A DNA stretch of 30,936 bases from IMG/VR virus record IMGVR_UViG_3300022925_000111, positions 1 to 30,936 of that record, one strand, 5' to 3'. The notes beneath the pieces were generated by a model, which searched no databases, was not told the DNA's origin, and was given only the letters and a program-made list of their open reading frames with translations. The DNA comes from a virus. The position numbers and the translations under genes were made by a program. Below are positions 1-8,637 of the stretch, piece by piece; positions within the stretch are counted from its first letter, which is position 1; each line of letters begins with the position of its first letter.

Positions 1-264
1 AGTATAAATTAACTTGGTATTTACATATAACTCGTTGGTAGTTTCTATATCACTTTGGGTTTGATACATATAATCTACTTCAATCCCCCTTTGCCATTTG
101 CCTGTTTCTACAGAATTATCAATTGCTAATTTAAAAGTGGCATCGTCACTATTAATAAATGTGCCGCCAAGTTTAACACCACCAGTTGCATAAGCATTTA
201 ATGATACTAAAGTTAGTACCGCAACTGCAAATATAAACAATACTGCTTTTTTAATTCTGCTCAT
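1..264 (-). CDS. Secreted putative outer-membrane beta-barrel protein, C-terminus beyond window
   Basis: An open frame runs from an ATG at 264 leftward off the window edge without a stop (88 codons). It starts MSRIKKAVLFIFAVAVL and continues to LNAYA: a basic N-region, a hydrophobic core and an A-x-A type signal peptidase I site near residue 26. The mature part has alternating polar and aromatic residues (TFKLAID, GIEVDYMYQ, ELYVNTKLIY) typical of beta strands in outer-membrane barrels. It resembles DUF481-type barrels in style, but I cannot prove that family. Its ATG overlaps the TAA of the upstream DUF1281-like gene, so it is the last visible gene of the leftward operon that begins at the clamp. 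A phage-encoded envelope protein could alter the host surface; that role is inference. It is well supported as a gene and weakly supported as to function. Confidence 0.72.
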   Translation of the reverse strand, partial: MSRIKKAVLFIFAVAVLTLVSLNAYATGGVKLGGTFINSDDATFKLAIDNSVETGKWQRGIEVDYMYQTQSDIETTNELYVNTKLIYT

Positions 265-797
265 TATTCCAAATGTTCCTTTTCTATTGGCTCTAGATCT
301 TCTGCTGTTTCTAGCACAAAATCTTCCTCTTCAGCCGCCCATTCTAACCTACTTTCTAATATACCAAATGCTTCATTTAACTCTATGCCATCTGGGTCCA
401 TTATCCAATAATCATCACTTTTATCTGATATTGTTATACTTTCCTCTAATGTACCTGCAAAATCCATTGATGGTTCATAATACATCAAGTCTGCACTAAA
501 GTCTGGATTGTTTTCTAAGAATGTTCTAATTGCTCCTGTAGGCGGACTCCAAGCACTTTGAAAGTTACCAGTTAAATGTGCGTGGTCTGGACCGTCAGGA
601 TCATACTCGAAATGTTGCACTTCGTCTTCACTAATTTCCCACTTAGTTCCCCAAGTGTTTACTGCTTCATTGTAGTCCCATTCTCCAATAGGGCAAAGTG
701 TTTCCAACATACCTTTAGTTGAAAAATCTTCTTGTAACTTTTTAAGTTCCTCAGCAGGACCTTCTATATGTATGTGATTATCGCACCAATTAGGCAT
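264..797 (-). CDS. DUF1281/Api92-like ferredoxin-fold protein
   Basis: The 177-aa protein begins MPNWCDNHIHIEGP, the characteristic N-terminus of DUF1281 (Api92/YubB-like) proteins of phages and plasmids, followed by a helix (EELKKLQEDF). The middle has LTGNFQSAWSPPTGAI and LMYYEPSMDFAG, matching the family pattern of a WxPP segment and a later Y-x-EP-x-x-x-F-x-G segment. The C-terminus is strongly acidic. The molecular function of the family is not known. The ATG overlaps the TAA of the small membrane gene upstream, and AAAGGAG lies about 8-14 nt before the start, so it is translated within the operon. The family call rests on motif recognition; no function is claimed. Confidence 0.72.
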   Translation of the reverse strand: MPNWCDNHIHIEGPAEELKKLQEDFSTKGMLETLCPIGEWDYNEAVNTWGTKWEISEDEVQHFEYDPDGPDHAHLTGNFQSAWSPPTGAIRTFLENNPDFSADLMYYEPSMDFAGTLEESITISDKSDDYWIMDPDGIELNEAFGILESRLEWAAEEEDFVLETAEDLEPIEKEHLE

Positions 798-988
798 TAT
801 GTATTATCTCCTTTAGTGTACTTTACAGTACCTTGTTTATCAAACTTTGCTGGATAATTTTTGTTGGAACCCCAAACTTTAATTTCTATAGGTCCGCCAT
901 TTTTATAATTCAAATAACCCAGTACACTTACAGTAATTAAAAATATTGCTATTGCTATAATATCGAATGTTGTTATATCTTCAAACAT
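797..988 (-). CDS. Small single-span membrane protein
   Basis: This 63-aa protein has an acidic N-terminus (MFEDITTFD), one hydrophobic segment at about residues 10-26 (IIAIAIFLITVSVLGYL) and a polar, basic C-terminal tail. The distribution suggests one membrane span with the C-terminus in the cytoplasm. It overlaps the gene upstream by 8 nt and the gene downstream by 3 nt, as expected for a real gene in a packed phage operon. I do not recognise a family. A small modifier of the host membrane is one possibility, but nothing in the sequence proves it. Confidence 0.6.
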   Translation of the reverse strand: MFEDITTFDIIAIAIFLITVSVLGYLNYKNGGPIEIKVWGSNKNYPAKFDKQGTVKYTKGDNT

Positions 989-1226
989 AAAAATTATCTA
1001 AATCTCCTTGATGTTTGTCTGCAACTTCTATAGTCTCAACGTCATCTTCAGTGACACCACAGTCATTACATTCAAACCCTCTTTCAGTTTGTGTAGGTCC
1101 ACTGCTTTTGCAATCGTGATACCAAAACTGTAACTTATCATTTATTATACCAGAATTCTTGGCAGATGTCAAGTCCTTATTTGACAACTTTGTCTCCCAC
1201 ATATTCTGAAAAGTCTGTGTATGCAT
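981..1226 (-). CDS. Small protein with possible zinc-ribbon segment
   Basis: The frame encodes 81 aa. HDC near residue 38 and FECNDCG near residue 52 place three cysteines and a histidine as a possible metal site, although a complete four-ligand zinc ribbon is not obvious. It overlaps the preceding gene by 50 nt, unusually long for this operon. An in-frame ATG at 1202 would shorten the overlap but has no visible ribosome site, while AGAAG precedes the ATG at 1226. Its stop overlaps the start of the next gene by 8 nt, which supports it being real. No function is assigned. Confidence 0.5.
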   Translation of the reverse strand: MHTQTFQNMWETKLSNKDLTSAKNSGIINDKLQFWYHDCKSSGPTQTERGFECNDCGVTEDDVETIEVADKHQGDLDNFYV

Positions 1227-1698
1227 CTCTACTTCTTAAATCGTGTAAACTGTGACACCATACACCACTGTTAGAACCTTTAAAATGTTTATCATCTAGT
1301 TTAATTGTGGCGTTGTAATTGTGTTGGTTTATATATGGTAGAGGTACACTAATCATACTAACAAACTTGTTGTATTCTGTCCAACTATTTTGTAAAACGT
1401 CTTCGGCATATTTTACATTGTAATCCAATGTTACCCAATAACCATATGCCAATAAGTCCAAGATAGTCTTATTCCATTCTAACCAATCATCTCTAGATTC
1501 AGGAGCAAAACAATAACCACACCCTAAATAAATGTGATTCACTTTGTGTTTTTTAGCACGTTTATCGATATCCTTAGCACTTTGGCACCCAACTACAAAT
1601 AAAGTTTCAACACCCTTTAACGGAGTGTTTTCAACTTCTACGCCTGTGAAGTAAGTTGGGTTTTCGCCAAAGTTTTCTCTACCATCTATTGTTGCCAT
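1177..1698 (-). CDS. Protein of unknown function next to the dehydrogenase pair
   Basis: The 173-aa soluble protein opens with MATIDGRENFGENPTYFTG. It has an alternating beta/alpha look: a strand (TLFVVG), a helix with KDIDKRAKKH, a strand (HIYLGCGYCF), a helix and a strand (YWVTLDYNV), then a conserved-looking VPLPYI and a C-terminal GVWCHSLHDL. It contains several cysteines (GCQS, GCGYC, WCHS), but no CxxxCxxC radical-SAM motif is present. It overlaps the MDR dehydrogenase gene by 13 nt and so is probably made together with it and the DpdA-like enzyme. I do not recognise the family. Co-transcription with the base-exchange enzyme makes a role in nucleotide or DNA modification possible, but that is inference from position only. 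Confidence 0.68.
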   Translation of the reverse strand: MATIDGRENFGENPTYFTGVEVENTPLKGVETLFVVGCQSAKDIDKRAKKHKVNHIYLGCGYCFAPESRDDWLEWNKTILDLLAYGYWVTLDYNVKYAEDVLQNSWTEYNKFVSMISVPLPYINQHNYNATIKLDDKHFKGSNSGVWCHSLHDLRSRDAYTDFSEYVGDKVVK

Positions 1699-2636
1699 TT
1701 TATATAACCTCGTGAATATGTTTTACTTCTATCATTTGCATCTTCAAATGCCTGTTCTAGTTGCGTGTCTCTGTCGTATTCTGTTGTCCATAGTGTGCTA
1801 GTATCTATAGTGCCGTCTCTAACTAGTTCCACTCCTAATACCATCGAATCTATAAAACTTGCATCTCTAGGACTAGGGAATAGTATCTTTTTATTTTCCC
1901 ATAACATTTTACTAGTATCAACATTCATATTTTCTGTTTTTTCTGCACATATCAGATGTACGCCATTTGTTTTTAACATATCTAATTCGTTAATGTATTT
2001 AGGATCTGAACTGATATCAAATACAGCATCAAATATAAAATTACCATTGTCTAAATCTTTTTGTGTTAAAAATGTACATTTTGTTTTGTTCCAGAATTTT
2101 TTATTACTTTTACCAATTACATAAACGTTTGGCTTACTTGGCAATGCAAACTCTAAAGTTTTATACACTACCTGTGCTAAAAAGCCAGTCCCAATAATTA
2201 AATATTTCTTTCTCTTAAAGAATGTTTTAGGTTGCCCCATAAACATTCTCAAATAGTTATCTACTATGTTAATACCACAAGCAACTGGCTCTATGATATA
2301 TTTAGGATCTGCTTCAGGAACTTTAACATAAGTGCCATATTTTGCAATATATTCATCTGCAAATCCAGGCTCTCCTCTTGTAGCAACATAATCTCCCACC
2401 TTAAAACCTATATCAGGATTTGCAACTTCTGTAATTACTCCCAAGCATTCGTGTCCTTGAATTTCTTTTGGTAATGTAATAAAGTCTCCATTATACATAG
2501 CAACATCACTTCTGCAGACACCTGTATAAATGCTTTTAACTTTAACATCGTCACCTGTTAATTTAGGTAACTTATATGTAGTTTCTACTATATCTTGGTT
2601 TCCTGTGGTATAGAATAATCTATTTTTCTTTCTCAT
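1686..2636 (-). CDS. Zinc-type MDR dehydrogenase (alcohol/threonine dehydrogenase-like)
   Basis: The 316-aa protein matches the medium-chain dehydrogenase/reductase family. The GroES-like half has GVCRSD (Cys41), a GHE motif at 61-63 and EPVACGIN near 116-122, the places where MDR enzymes bind catalytic zinc and carry their core helix. The Rossmann half has LIIGTGFLA at about 146-154. The cysteine-rich structural zinc lobe of classical alcohol dehydrogenases is missing, and the protein is somewhat short for the family (usually about 340-380). The expected reaction is NAD(P)-dependent oxidation or reduction of an alcohol or carbonyl; the substrate is unknown. It overlaps the Gfo/Idh/MocA gene by 17 nt, so the two dehydrogenases are probably translationally coupled and may act on one substrate. 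Confidence 0.85.
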   Translation of the reverse strand: MRKKNRLFYTTGNQDIVETTYKLPKLTGDDVKVKSIYTGVCRSDVAMYNGDFITLPKEIQGHECLGVITEVANPDIGFKVGDYVATRGEPGFADEYIAKYGTYVKVPEADPKYIIEPVACGINIVDNYLRMFMGQPKTFFKRKKYLIIGTGFLAQVVYKTLEFALPSKPNVYVIGKSNKKFWNKTKCTFLTQKDLDNGNFIFDAVFDISSDPKYINELDMLKTNGVHLICAEKTENMNVDTSKMLWENKKILFPSPRDASFIDSMVLGVELVRDGTIDTSTLWTTEYDRDTQLEQAFEDANDRSKTYSRGYIKWQQ

Positions 2637-3525
2637 TAAATTCCTCTAATTGTTTGTGTATCCATAAGTCAATTTGTTGATGCCATTCATATGGATCATC
2701 TGGTGAAAACTCTAGCATATTTCCGTATGCTTCGTTTGGACATAATCCAAAGGGCCATCTAAGACTAGAACCATCTGCAAAATTAAGATTTATAGACTGG
2801 TCATCTATTCCTTCTTTCCAACTTGCATCTATTGTGATAGGTATATTTTTTAAACTGTAAATATCCACAGCCTTATCGCAGACGTCGTATACACCATCTT
2901 CTTTGTATACTCCATATGCAGTACCACTTATGTTATCTAAGTTCCATTTTTGTACTTTCCAACTAGATACTCGTTTAAACTCTGCAGGATCTTCTTGAAA
3001 TAAATGCAACATAAAACAATACAAGTGTGGGAACAAGTCGTGTGCTACGCCTCCCCAAGCATATTCACGGTTTGTACTCCAATTACCTGGATTAGGTATT
3101 CTGTCTTTATTAATCCAGTTTATAGTAACATCTGTAACATCATACTGCCCCACAAACTCATCTAATATTCCATACGTTTCTCTATACAAGTTATTTTTAA
3201 CTAGCATAATTTTGCTGTTAGGAAATCTGTCTATGGCATCTTGCCAATGTTGGGCACTAGGCAAACCAGGCTTTTCAACAAATATATTTGTAACACCTGC
3301 TTCGCCTAATTGATTTAATAATTCTAAATGTGTGTAATTAGGAGTGCAAATTACAGCCAATTTAAAATCATTATTTGATATTGCATCATCTAAGTCCTCA
3401 TAATCAGGATTAGTAAGAACATTGTGCTTGTCAACAGTTACAACTTCATACCCAACTTTTTTCAGTTGTGGTAAGTATACGTTATAACCTATACCGCCAA
3501 GTCCTACTAATACTGCTTTAGGCAT
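2620..3525 (-). CDS. Gfo/Idh/MocA-family oxidoreductase
   Basis: This 301-aa protein starts directly with a Rossmann fingerprint (AVLVGLGGIG, residues 4-13), followed by ICTPNYTHLE and the family signature VEKPG at 83-87, whose lysine takes part in catalysis. GGVAHDLFPH at 158-167 supplies the Asp163/His167 pair expected in the C-terminal substrate domain. Family members use NAD(P) to oxidise or reduce sugars, inositols, biliverdin and related compounds; the substrate here cannot be read from sequence. It overlaps the DpdA-like gene by 8 nt and the MDR gene by 17 nt. The arrangement suggests the two redox enzymes work in a pathway with the base-exchange enzyme or on a nucleotide sugar. Family call strong; pathway inferred. 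Confidence 0.87.
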   Translation of the reverse strand: MPKAVLVGLGGIGYNVYLPQLKKVGYEVVTVDKHNVLTNPDYEDLDDAISNNDFKLAVICTPNYTHLELLNQLGEAGVTNIFVEKPGLPSAQHWQDAIDRFPNSKIMLVKNNLYRETYGILDEFVGQYDVTDVTINWINKDRIPNPGNWSTNREYAWGGVAHDLFPHLYCFMLHLFQEDPAEFKRVSSWKVQKWNLDNISGTAYGVYKEDGVYDVCDKAVDIYSLKNIPITIDASWKEGIDDQSINLNFADGSSLRWPFGLCPNEAYGNMLEFSPDDPYEWHQQIDLWIHKQLEEFNEKEK

Positions 3526-5035
3526 TTTTTAATTCTGCCTCCAAATTTGCTAACACTTCATCATTCTCATCAAATGAGTTATCATCTGCTTCAGTAACTT
3601 CCTCTTCGAACAAACTTTGGAATAATTTGTTATTACCATCTTTATGAGGATTATTGTTTAGTGCTTCTAAGAATAATGTTGCTTCGTCGAGTAGTCCGTG
3701 TGGGTCTTCACTAGCAAAAAGTTCTTGTACGAAAGTATTAAAGTATAGAATGTTTCTAGGAACCCATTGACTAAACTCTTTACTTTTATCATTTCTTTTA
3801 ACTCTTTCCCAATTTCTCCAATCTGGCTGATACTCTTGCATTTCAATTAATGCTAATTGATTTGCTCTCTGAACTGCTCTGATGTGCATATAAACATTGT
3901 GTATCATTAAAATACCGTATGTAAAACTATCCCAACTTGTTTTACCTTCTTTACCAATTTTGTTTAACATACCAGGCTTGTACCAGTTTACATCTTTAAC
4001 TTTTGTTCTAAGACCAATTGGACTTTCAAAAGGAAATGGTAAATCTCCAATATTTTCACTATTAAGTTTGTTATCAAAACATTTGTCCATTAAGTAACTT
4101 TGTCTGTCTGCACTTAATACAGTTTGTGAGTAAACTAAACCATTTGCACTACTGATAAACGGACTTGCACTATCAAAACTAATAGTAATATTAGGATTAA
4201 TCTTTCTAAGTTCTCTTTGAATCACAGTAAACATTACTGCCCAATCCAACTTACTTGTACCAAGATAATGTATCCAATCTTTACCTTCAATTTTACCTTC
4301 ATCTCTCATCACAATAAGACGTTTGAGACACATCTTCATATCTCTCATATGGTTACCACCCATTGCCCACCCTTCAAACGGATAGTCTTTTACTGCGTCA
4401 TACCATATACTAGCATCTTCCCAATGTGTGCCTTGCAACACATTTAAGAATTTTGTTTTGCCTTGTCTGTGTTGTACAAAGAAATCATTGTTGTGTAATG
4501 TACATTTTAAACATTCATCAAAATCTTTAAGTCCTGTACGTTCCCTTAGTTCAGGCTTACTTGCCCAACTAGGTACATCAAGTGTCATACTCCAATCTGC
4601 TGTATGCTCTAACCAGTTTAAAATTTTGTGTCTAACTTTGTCAGCATCACCTTTGTATCCAGGATCGCCAGGCTTTTCAAAAAAGTTCTCCCAGTCGAAT
4701 TTAATAACACCTTTACCAATTTGGAAACCGCCTGAGTCTCCTAGTATCATAGTGTTTTCTCTATCACGTTTTTGAATAATGTATTCTAATTCGTTACTTC
4801 TGTCTATGTCTAAGTAGGCGTGTCCTGCCGAGTATAAACCCATATTATACTTAAAGTAACCTTTGTCATAGTCTAAAAAGTTTAGACCTTCAAAGCCGTG
4901 TTCGAAGCCTTCTGGAATCCTACCTTCAGGGATATAGCCTTCTATATGTTTACATCTGCCAAGCAGTTCTGTATAGAAACCACTAATAGCAGGCAAATAG
5001 ACTGCTGAATCACCTATGTGTTTGGATAAATCCAT
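3518..5035 (-). CDS. dpdA: DpdA-like DNA 7-deazaguanine transglycosylase (TGT superfamily)
   Basis: The 505-aa protein has the hallmarks of the tRNA-guanine transglycosylase fold: LGDSGGFQ at 98-105 (the first catalytic Asp and base-binding loop), LDVPSW at 152-157, VLQG at 199-202, GWAMGG at 222-227, HYLGTS at 256-261 and FDSASP at 287-292, equivalent to the TGT FDCVxP nucleophile motif. The zinc site (CxCxxC...H) of bacterial TGT is absent and the C-terminus is long and acidic, which fits phage DpdA rather than tRNA-modifying TGT. DpdA enzymes exchange guanine in DNA for a 7-deazaguanine such as preQ0, which protects against restriction. AAGGAG lies 5 nt before the start. No queC/D/E or folE genes occur in the window, so the base must come from elsewhere or from the host. 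A tRNA-directed TGT-like role is the alternative. Confidence 0.8.
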   Translation of the reverse strand: MDLSKHIGDSAVYLPAISGFYTELLGRCKHIEGYIPEGRIPEGFEHGFEGLNFLDYDKGYFKYNMGLYSAGHAYLDIDRSNELEYIIQKRDRENTMILGDSGGFQIGKGVIKFDWENFFEKPGDPGYKGDADKVRHKILNWLEHTADWSMTLDVPSWASKPELRERTGLKDFDECLKCTLHNNDFFVQHRQGKTKFLNVLQGTHWEDASIWYDAVKDYPFEGWAMGGNHMRDMKMCLKRLIVMRDEGKIEGKDWIHYLGTSKLDWAVMFTVIQRELRKINPNITISFDSASPFISSANGLVYSQTVLSADRQSYLMDKCFDNKLNSENIGDLPFPFESPIGLRTKVKDVNWYKPGMLNKIGKEGKTSWDSFTYGILMIHNVYMHIRAVQRANQLALIEMQEYQPDWRNWERVKRNDKSKEFSQWVPRNILYFNTFVQELFASEDPHGLLDEATLFLEALNNNPHKDGNNKLFQSLFEEEVTEADDNSFDENDEVLANLEAELKNA

Positions 5036-5036
5036 T

Positions 5037-5780
5037 TTAACTCCTTGCTGGTAAGATGTATGTATATGCTCCTATACCACTGTCGATATCGATTTGCATT
5101 GCTCCTGCTTCACTGAAACTTACTACACAATTACTGCTATCACTTAATCTAAGGATAGTAATAACTTTAGATAGTTCCCAACTCCACGTGCCTTTTAGTT
5201 CACCTTCAACATTATCGTTGACTGGTATTTTAGAACTGTCGCCATTTTGTTGTCCTATAATAAAGTGTAGTAATCCATCTTCTACTTTAGGTGTAAAACT
5301 GTTTTCATACACACCTAAGATGTTGTTAAAGAAGCCTAAGTCTTTTAAGTTCTTCTGACTAGGCACAAAACTAACGTCCCAATCAACGTCTCTCATTTTA
5401 ACGTCTTTTAACTGCTGGTTAACTACGTCTGCTAACATAAAGCGGTACTTTGCATTATGCCCTTCTGCACTTTTAAACTCAACTTCAACTGGAATATCTT
5501 CTCCGTTTCTTTCTTGTTTATTAATGCTAACAGTTGCGTCGTCACTATCAAAGCCTGGAAACTTTAATAGTCCATCAATAACTGTCATTCTACTCAAACC
5601 AACCGTTGCGTCAATAAAGTCGCTGATAGGACTGTGTAACTTACCCTGTATGATGACTGTTTTATCTTGATCCATAGCAGAGATTGTGGTCTCTGTGTCT
5701 GTACCAGATACTTTCACCATTTCAACAAATCCTAATGCGTGGGTATGCTTTAGGATGTCTTTAAAAATATCTTTTATCAT
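5037..5780 (-). CDS. 45: DNA polymerase sliding clamp (T4 gp45-like)
   Basis: The 247-aa protein is close to T4 gp45 in length (228 aa) and lies directly downstream of the DNA polymerase on the same strand, the usual place for the clamp in T4-like phages. It has the clamp-like pattern of two repeated all-beta domains: an N-terminal helix (FKDILKHTHALGFVEMVKV), the strand-rich ISDFIDATVGLSRM, and a terminal IDSGIGAYTYILPARS resembling the gp45 C-terminal strand. In T4 the trimeric ring tethers gp43 to DNA and also activates late transcription through gp33 and gp55. It has its own near-perfect sigma70 promoter at 5804-5832. The call rests on context, size and fold pattern more than on a diagnostic motif. 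Confidence 0.82.
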   Translation of the reverse strand: MIKDIFKDILKHTHALGFVEMVKVSGTDTETTISAMDQDKTVIIQGKLHSPISDFIDATVGLSRMTVIDGLLKFPGFDSDDATVSINKQERNGEDIPVEVEFKSAEGHNAKYRFMLADVVNQQLKDVKMRDVDWDVSFVPSQKNLKDLGFFNNILGVYENSFTPKVEDGLLHFIIGQQNGDSSKIPVNDNVEGELKGTWSWELSKVITILRLSDSSNCVVSFSEAGAMQIDIDSGIGAYTYILPARS

Positions 5781-5803
5781 TAGTTCACTCCTGTAATTTA
5801 GAT

Positions 5804-5832
5804 ATTATACATTTATTATTTAGAAAAGTCAA
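5804..5832 (-). promoter_or_regulatory. Sigma70-type promoter for the clamp-dpdA operon
   Basis: On the minus strand TTGACT (5832-5827) and TATAAT (5809-5804) are separated by exactly 17 nt. A SD (AGGAG) precedes the clamp ATG at 5780. This is an early-type promoter read by host RNA polymerase and would drive the whole leftward operon. Confidence 0.85.
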
Positions 5833-5851
5833 TGTCTTTCCCCCCATAATT

Positions 5852-8554
5852 TTAGTCTGAGAATGTAAACAAATCGTGGAATGTGTTACTAGTCTGTATT
5901 TGACTGAAATCCCATTTTAATACACTCAATAAATTTTGTACCTTTTTGTCTATTACTTTCTTCTCCATATCATCTTCGTCAAACGGTAACTTCTTAAACC
6001 ATTCAGGTAATTGTAATTCATCTGTAGGATATGCAATACTGCTGAATCCCATATTGTTTGTTTTTAAACTACACACAATTACTTTCATACCGTCAGTAAT
6101 TTTCATACTGTAGTTGTCTGACTGTGCTTGTAACATATTATTCCAATTTATACTTGCCCTGACGTGTCCTGGAATTGTTGTTGATTTTTTCTTTGCACCA
6201 TCATTTTTAATTGATTCTAACCTAAATAAAGACTGGCTGTTGCCTGGTGTTTGTACTGTTTTGTTATAAAGTGATGTATAGTTTGTTAAATTATTAACAC
6301 GTTTAGGCATACCTTTACGCCAAGGGTCCATACCTTTAAATTCTTCTTTGAATGTCCGAATATCTGCCATTATAGTTTTTTCGTCGCCGCCGTCGAGTGT
6401 TTTAGCAAGTATATCTTGTAAAAAATCTTGAACAAACTCTGGAGTATCACTTCGCTTGATATCTAACCCCATAATCTTTAGTTTACCACCTTCAGGCCTC
6501 CAGCCTTCCAAGTCTAGTACATTAATAGCATATCTTTTCTTTGTGATAAACAATCCTGCTCTGCCAACTACTTCTCTGCCTGCTTTAATAACATCGCCTT
6601 GATGTGTAGGCACGTTAAAGTCATTTTTCATAAAATTAGGAAAACTATCACTAACAGTATTAGAAATAGTATCATACAACTCAGTTGCCATTTCTAAATC
6701 CATTGTTGTTCCTTCAGGCAATGCAGGTGCGGCTGTAAAATATACCGAGTCTGTATCACCATATATAATTGTTGCACCTTGATGATTGTATTCTCCGGTG
6801 AGCAGTCTATTTGTTTCTGCACCCATATGACGTGTGATACGTCTACCTGTAAGTGTAGTACTTTGTCCTATTCTCATATCAAAGAACCTACAACCTGCAT
6901 TAAGTATCGCACCATACAAACTGTTCAAGTTAATCTTTTTGACCAATTGTCTTTTATCATAGAATGCAATTTGCTCTGGATCTGTTTGCTCTTTCTTTTT
7001 AGCCTGTAGTTCTTGCCTTTCTGAATACCAACGTTCAAGTAATCCAGGCACAATGCCTTGTACATCAGTTCTAAATAAAGTGCCATTGGCACTCAAACAC
7101 CAAGGTTGATTACTGTTAAATACCAAATTATAAACATCGGCACCAGTTACTTCATTGCTTGTACCATCTTCCATATCAAGTATAATAGGTCTAGTAACAT
7201 CTTTGCTCATAACAAGTTCATACTCGTTACTACCAAACTTACCTAACCAAGCATCAGCAAAACTCTTGCCTTCGATTGTCATTTTGTCATTAATTTCTTT
7301 TTCAGTATGATCAGGTCTCAACTGACCTACTACTGTTTCAGGTGCCATATTTAATGCTCTAAACACACTAGGATATAGACTGTTTAAATCCATTGAACCT
7401 ACCCAATCGTGCAAACCTTTTTGTGGGAAAGCAACAAAGGCACCTGCCGCCTGTGTGTTCTCTGGACGTTCTCTTAATCTATCTGGAACTACCACACCAC
7501 GTCTATGTGCTTCATTAATTATTGCTTGTTCTGTTGTTGCTACCGCACCCATTGTTGTTGGCAGTAATACAGTATTATCGTGTGCAATAGTATTTGCTAA
7601 ATCAATGAACTGTAGTTTGTCATCAATCTTTTTCAACAACATAGTATCCTGAATGTTATATTCTAAGAACAATTCAAAATCGTGATTGTAAAGCCTATCT
7701 AAACTTCCTTCATACGGAACTTTCTTTTCACCTACTTCCATTTCACCGATAAAGTCCAATCTGTAACTGTGCCTTTCTTCATAGTTGTACTTTCTATAAA
7801 GTTCCAAATAGTCCAAATGAACTCTACCAATCAAATCATATGTTTCTGTTTCTCTTCCGTGATTGATATATTTTCTTTCCTTGGGTAACATATCCCATAA
7901 ACACATCTTTCTAGTTTCGCTTTTACCTAACACTTTGGTAATACGATTTATTGTGTAAGGAATATCATAACCTTCTGAATTCCAACCACTCAATATGTCA
8001 GCATCCTCTATCAATACTAAAAACTTTTGTAGCAGTTCTTTTTCGTCTTTACATATAATGGTGTTGCCTACTTTGTCTGCAATTTTGTTTGCTTGTTCGT
8101 TATCTAACGACTTAGGAGCAACTGCTAGACAAACTATAGCATCACACCAGTTTAACACAACGGCTACCGCTGTGATGGGCATAAATGCGTCTTGTGGGGA
8201 ACTATATCCTCTTTCAGGGTCAAAGTCTACCTCAATATCAAAAAATGCAGTATGTAGTTTTGGTGCTTCGACACCTTGATAGTGGTCTGAAATAACCCGA
8301 TTGATTGGACGTAAATCACTTTCAAAAAGTTTTTTACCTCTATTGAATGCTATGTTTTTTTGGAAATCTTTGTGAGTAGAGCAAGTAATTTTGGTTACAG
8401 AGTCACCATAAATGCTTTTGTATTTGCCCTTTGGATCTTCTACATAAAAATAATATCTAGCCGGATGTTCTACATATTTACGTTTACCATCTATGCGTTC
8501 GACAACATTTACTTTATTCTTTTGTTTGTCATAATACGCATCAACGTAACTCAT
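5852..8554 (-). CDS. 43: Replicative family B DNA polymerase (T4 gp43-like)
   Basis: This 900-aa enzyme matches T4 gp43 in size (898) and domain order. Proofreading exonuclease motifs: ExoI FFDIEVD (Asp106, Glu108), ExoII GWNSEGYDIPY (Asp197), ExoIII YNIQDTMLL (Asp303). Polymerase motifs: A SMDLNSLYPS (Asp389), B KKINLNSLYG (539-548), C YGDTDS (598-603). All catalytic acids are present, so both activities should be intact. The extreme C-terminus, FHDLFTFSD, is hydrophobic-acidic and resembles the clamp-binding tail of gp43, and the clamp gene follows at once. A perfect sigma70 promoter lies at 8609-8637. The product copies the phage genome in the cytoplasm together with clamp, loader and helicase encoded elsewhere. 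Confidence 0.98.
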   Translation of the reverse strand: MSYVDAYYDKQKNKVNVVERIDGKRKYVEHPARYYFYVEDPKGKYKSIYGDSVTKITCSTHKDFQKNIAFNRGKKLFESDLRPINRVISDHYQGVEAPKLHTAFFDIEVDFDPERGYSSPQDAFMPITAVAVVLNWCDAIVCLAVAPKSLDNEQANKIADKVGNTIICKDEKELLQKFLVLIEDADILSGWNSEGYDIPYTINRITKVLGKSETRKMCLWDMLPKERKYINHGRETETYDLIGRVHLDYLELYRKYNYEERHSYRLDFIGEMEVGEKKVPYEGSLDRLYNHDFELFLEYNIQDTMLLKKIDDKLQFIDLANTIAHDNTVLLPTTMGAVATTEQAIINEAHRRGVVVPDRLRERPENTQAAGAFVAFPQKGLHDWVGSMDLNSLYPSVFRALNMAPETVVGQLRPDHTEKEINDKMTIEGKSFADAWLGKFGSNEYELVMSKDVTRPIILDMEDGTSNEVTGADVYNLVFNSNQPWCLSANGTLFRTDVQGIVPGLLERWYSERQELQAKKKEQTDPEQIAFYDKRQLVKKINLNSLYGAILNAGCRFFDMRIGQSTTLTGRRITRHMGAETNRLLTGEYNHQGATIIYGDTDSVYFTAAPALPEGTTMDLEMATELYDTISNTVSDSFPNFMKNDFNVPTHQGDVIKAGREVVGRAGLFITKKRYAINVLDLEGWRPEGGKLKIMGLDIKRSDTPEFVQDFLQDILAKTLDGGDEKTIMADIRTFKEEFKGMDPWRKGMPKRVNNLTNYTSLYNKTVQTPGNSQSLFRLESIKNDGAKKKSTTIPGHVRASINWNNMLQAQSDNYSMKITDGMKVIVCSLKTNNMGFSSIAYPTDELQLPEWFKKLPFDEDDMEKKVIDKKVQNLLSVLKWDFSQIQTSNTFHDLFTFSD

Positions 8555-8608
8555 ATATCAACTCCGAGCACCACTTCAGGCTGGCACAATACCAAATATT
8601 AAAAATTA

Positions 8609-8637
8609 ATTATAGCAAAAACTTTGACGGTTGTCAA
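8609..8637 (-). promoter_or_regulatory. Consensus sigma70 promoter for DNA polymerase
   Basis: Minus strand: TTGACA (8637-8632), 17 nt, TATAAT (8614-8609), a full match to the bacterial consensus. The transcript would start near 8602 and leave a leader of about 48 nt before the polymerase ATG at 8554. The -35 box directly abuts the stop codon of the DsbA-like gene. Confidence 0.9.
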
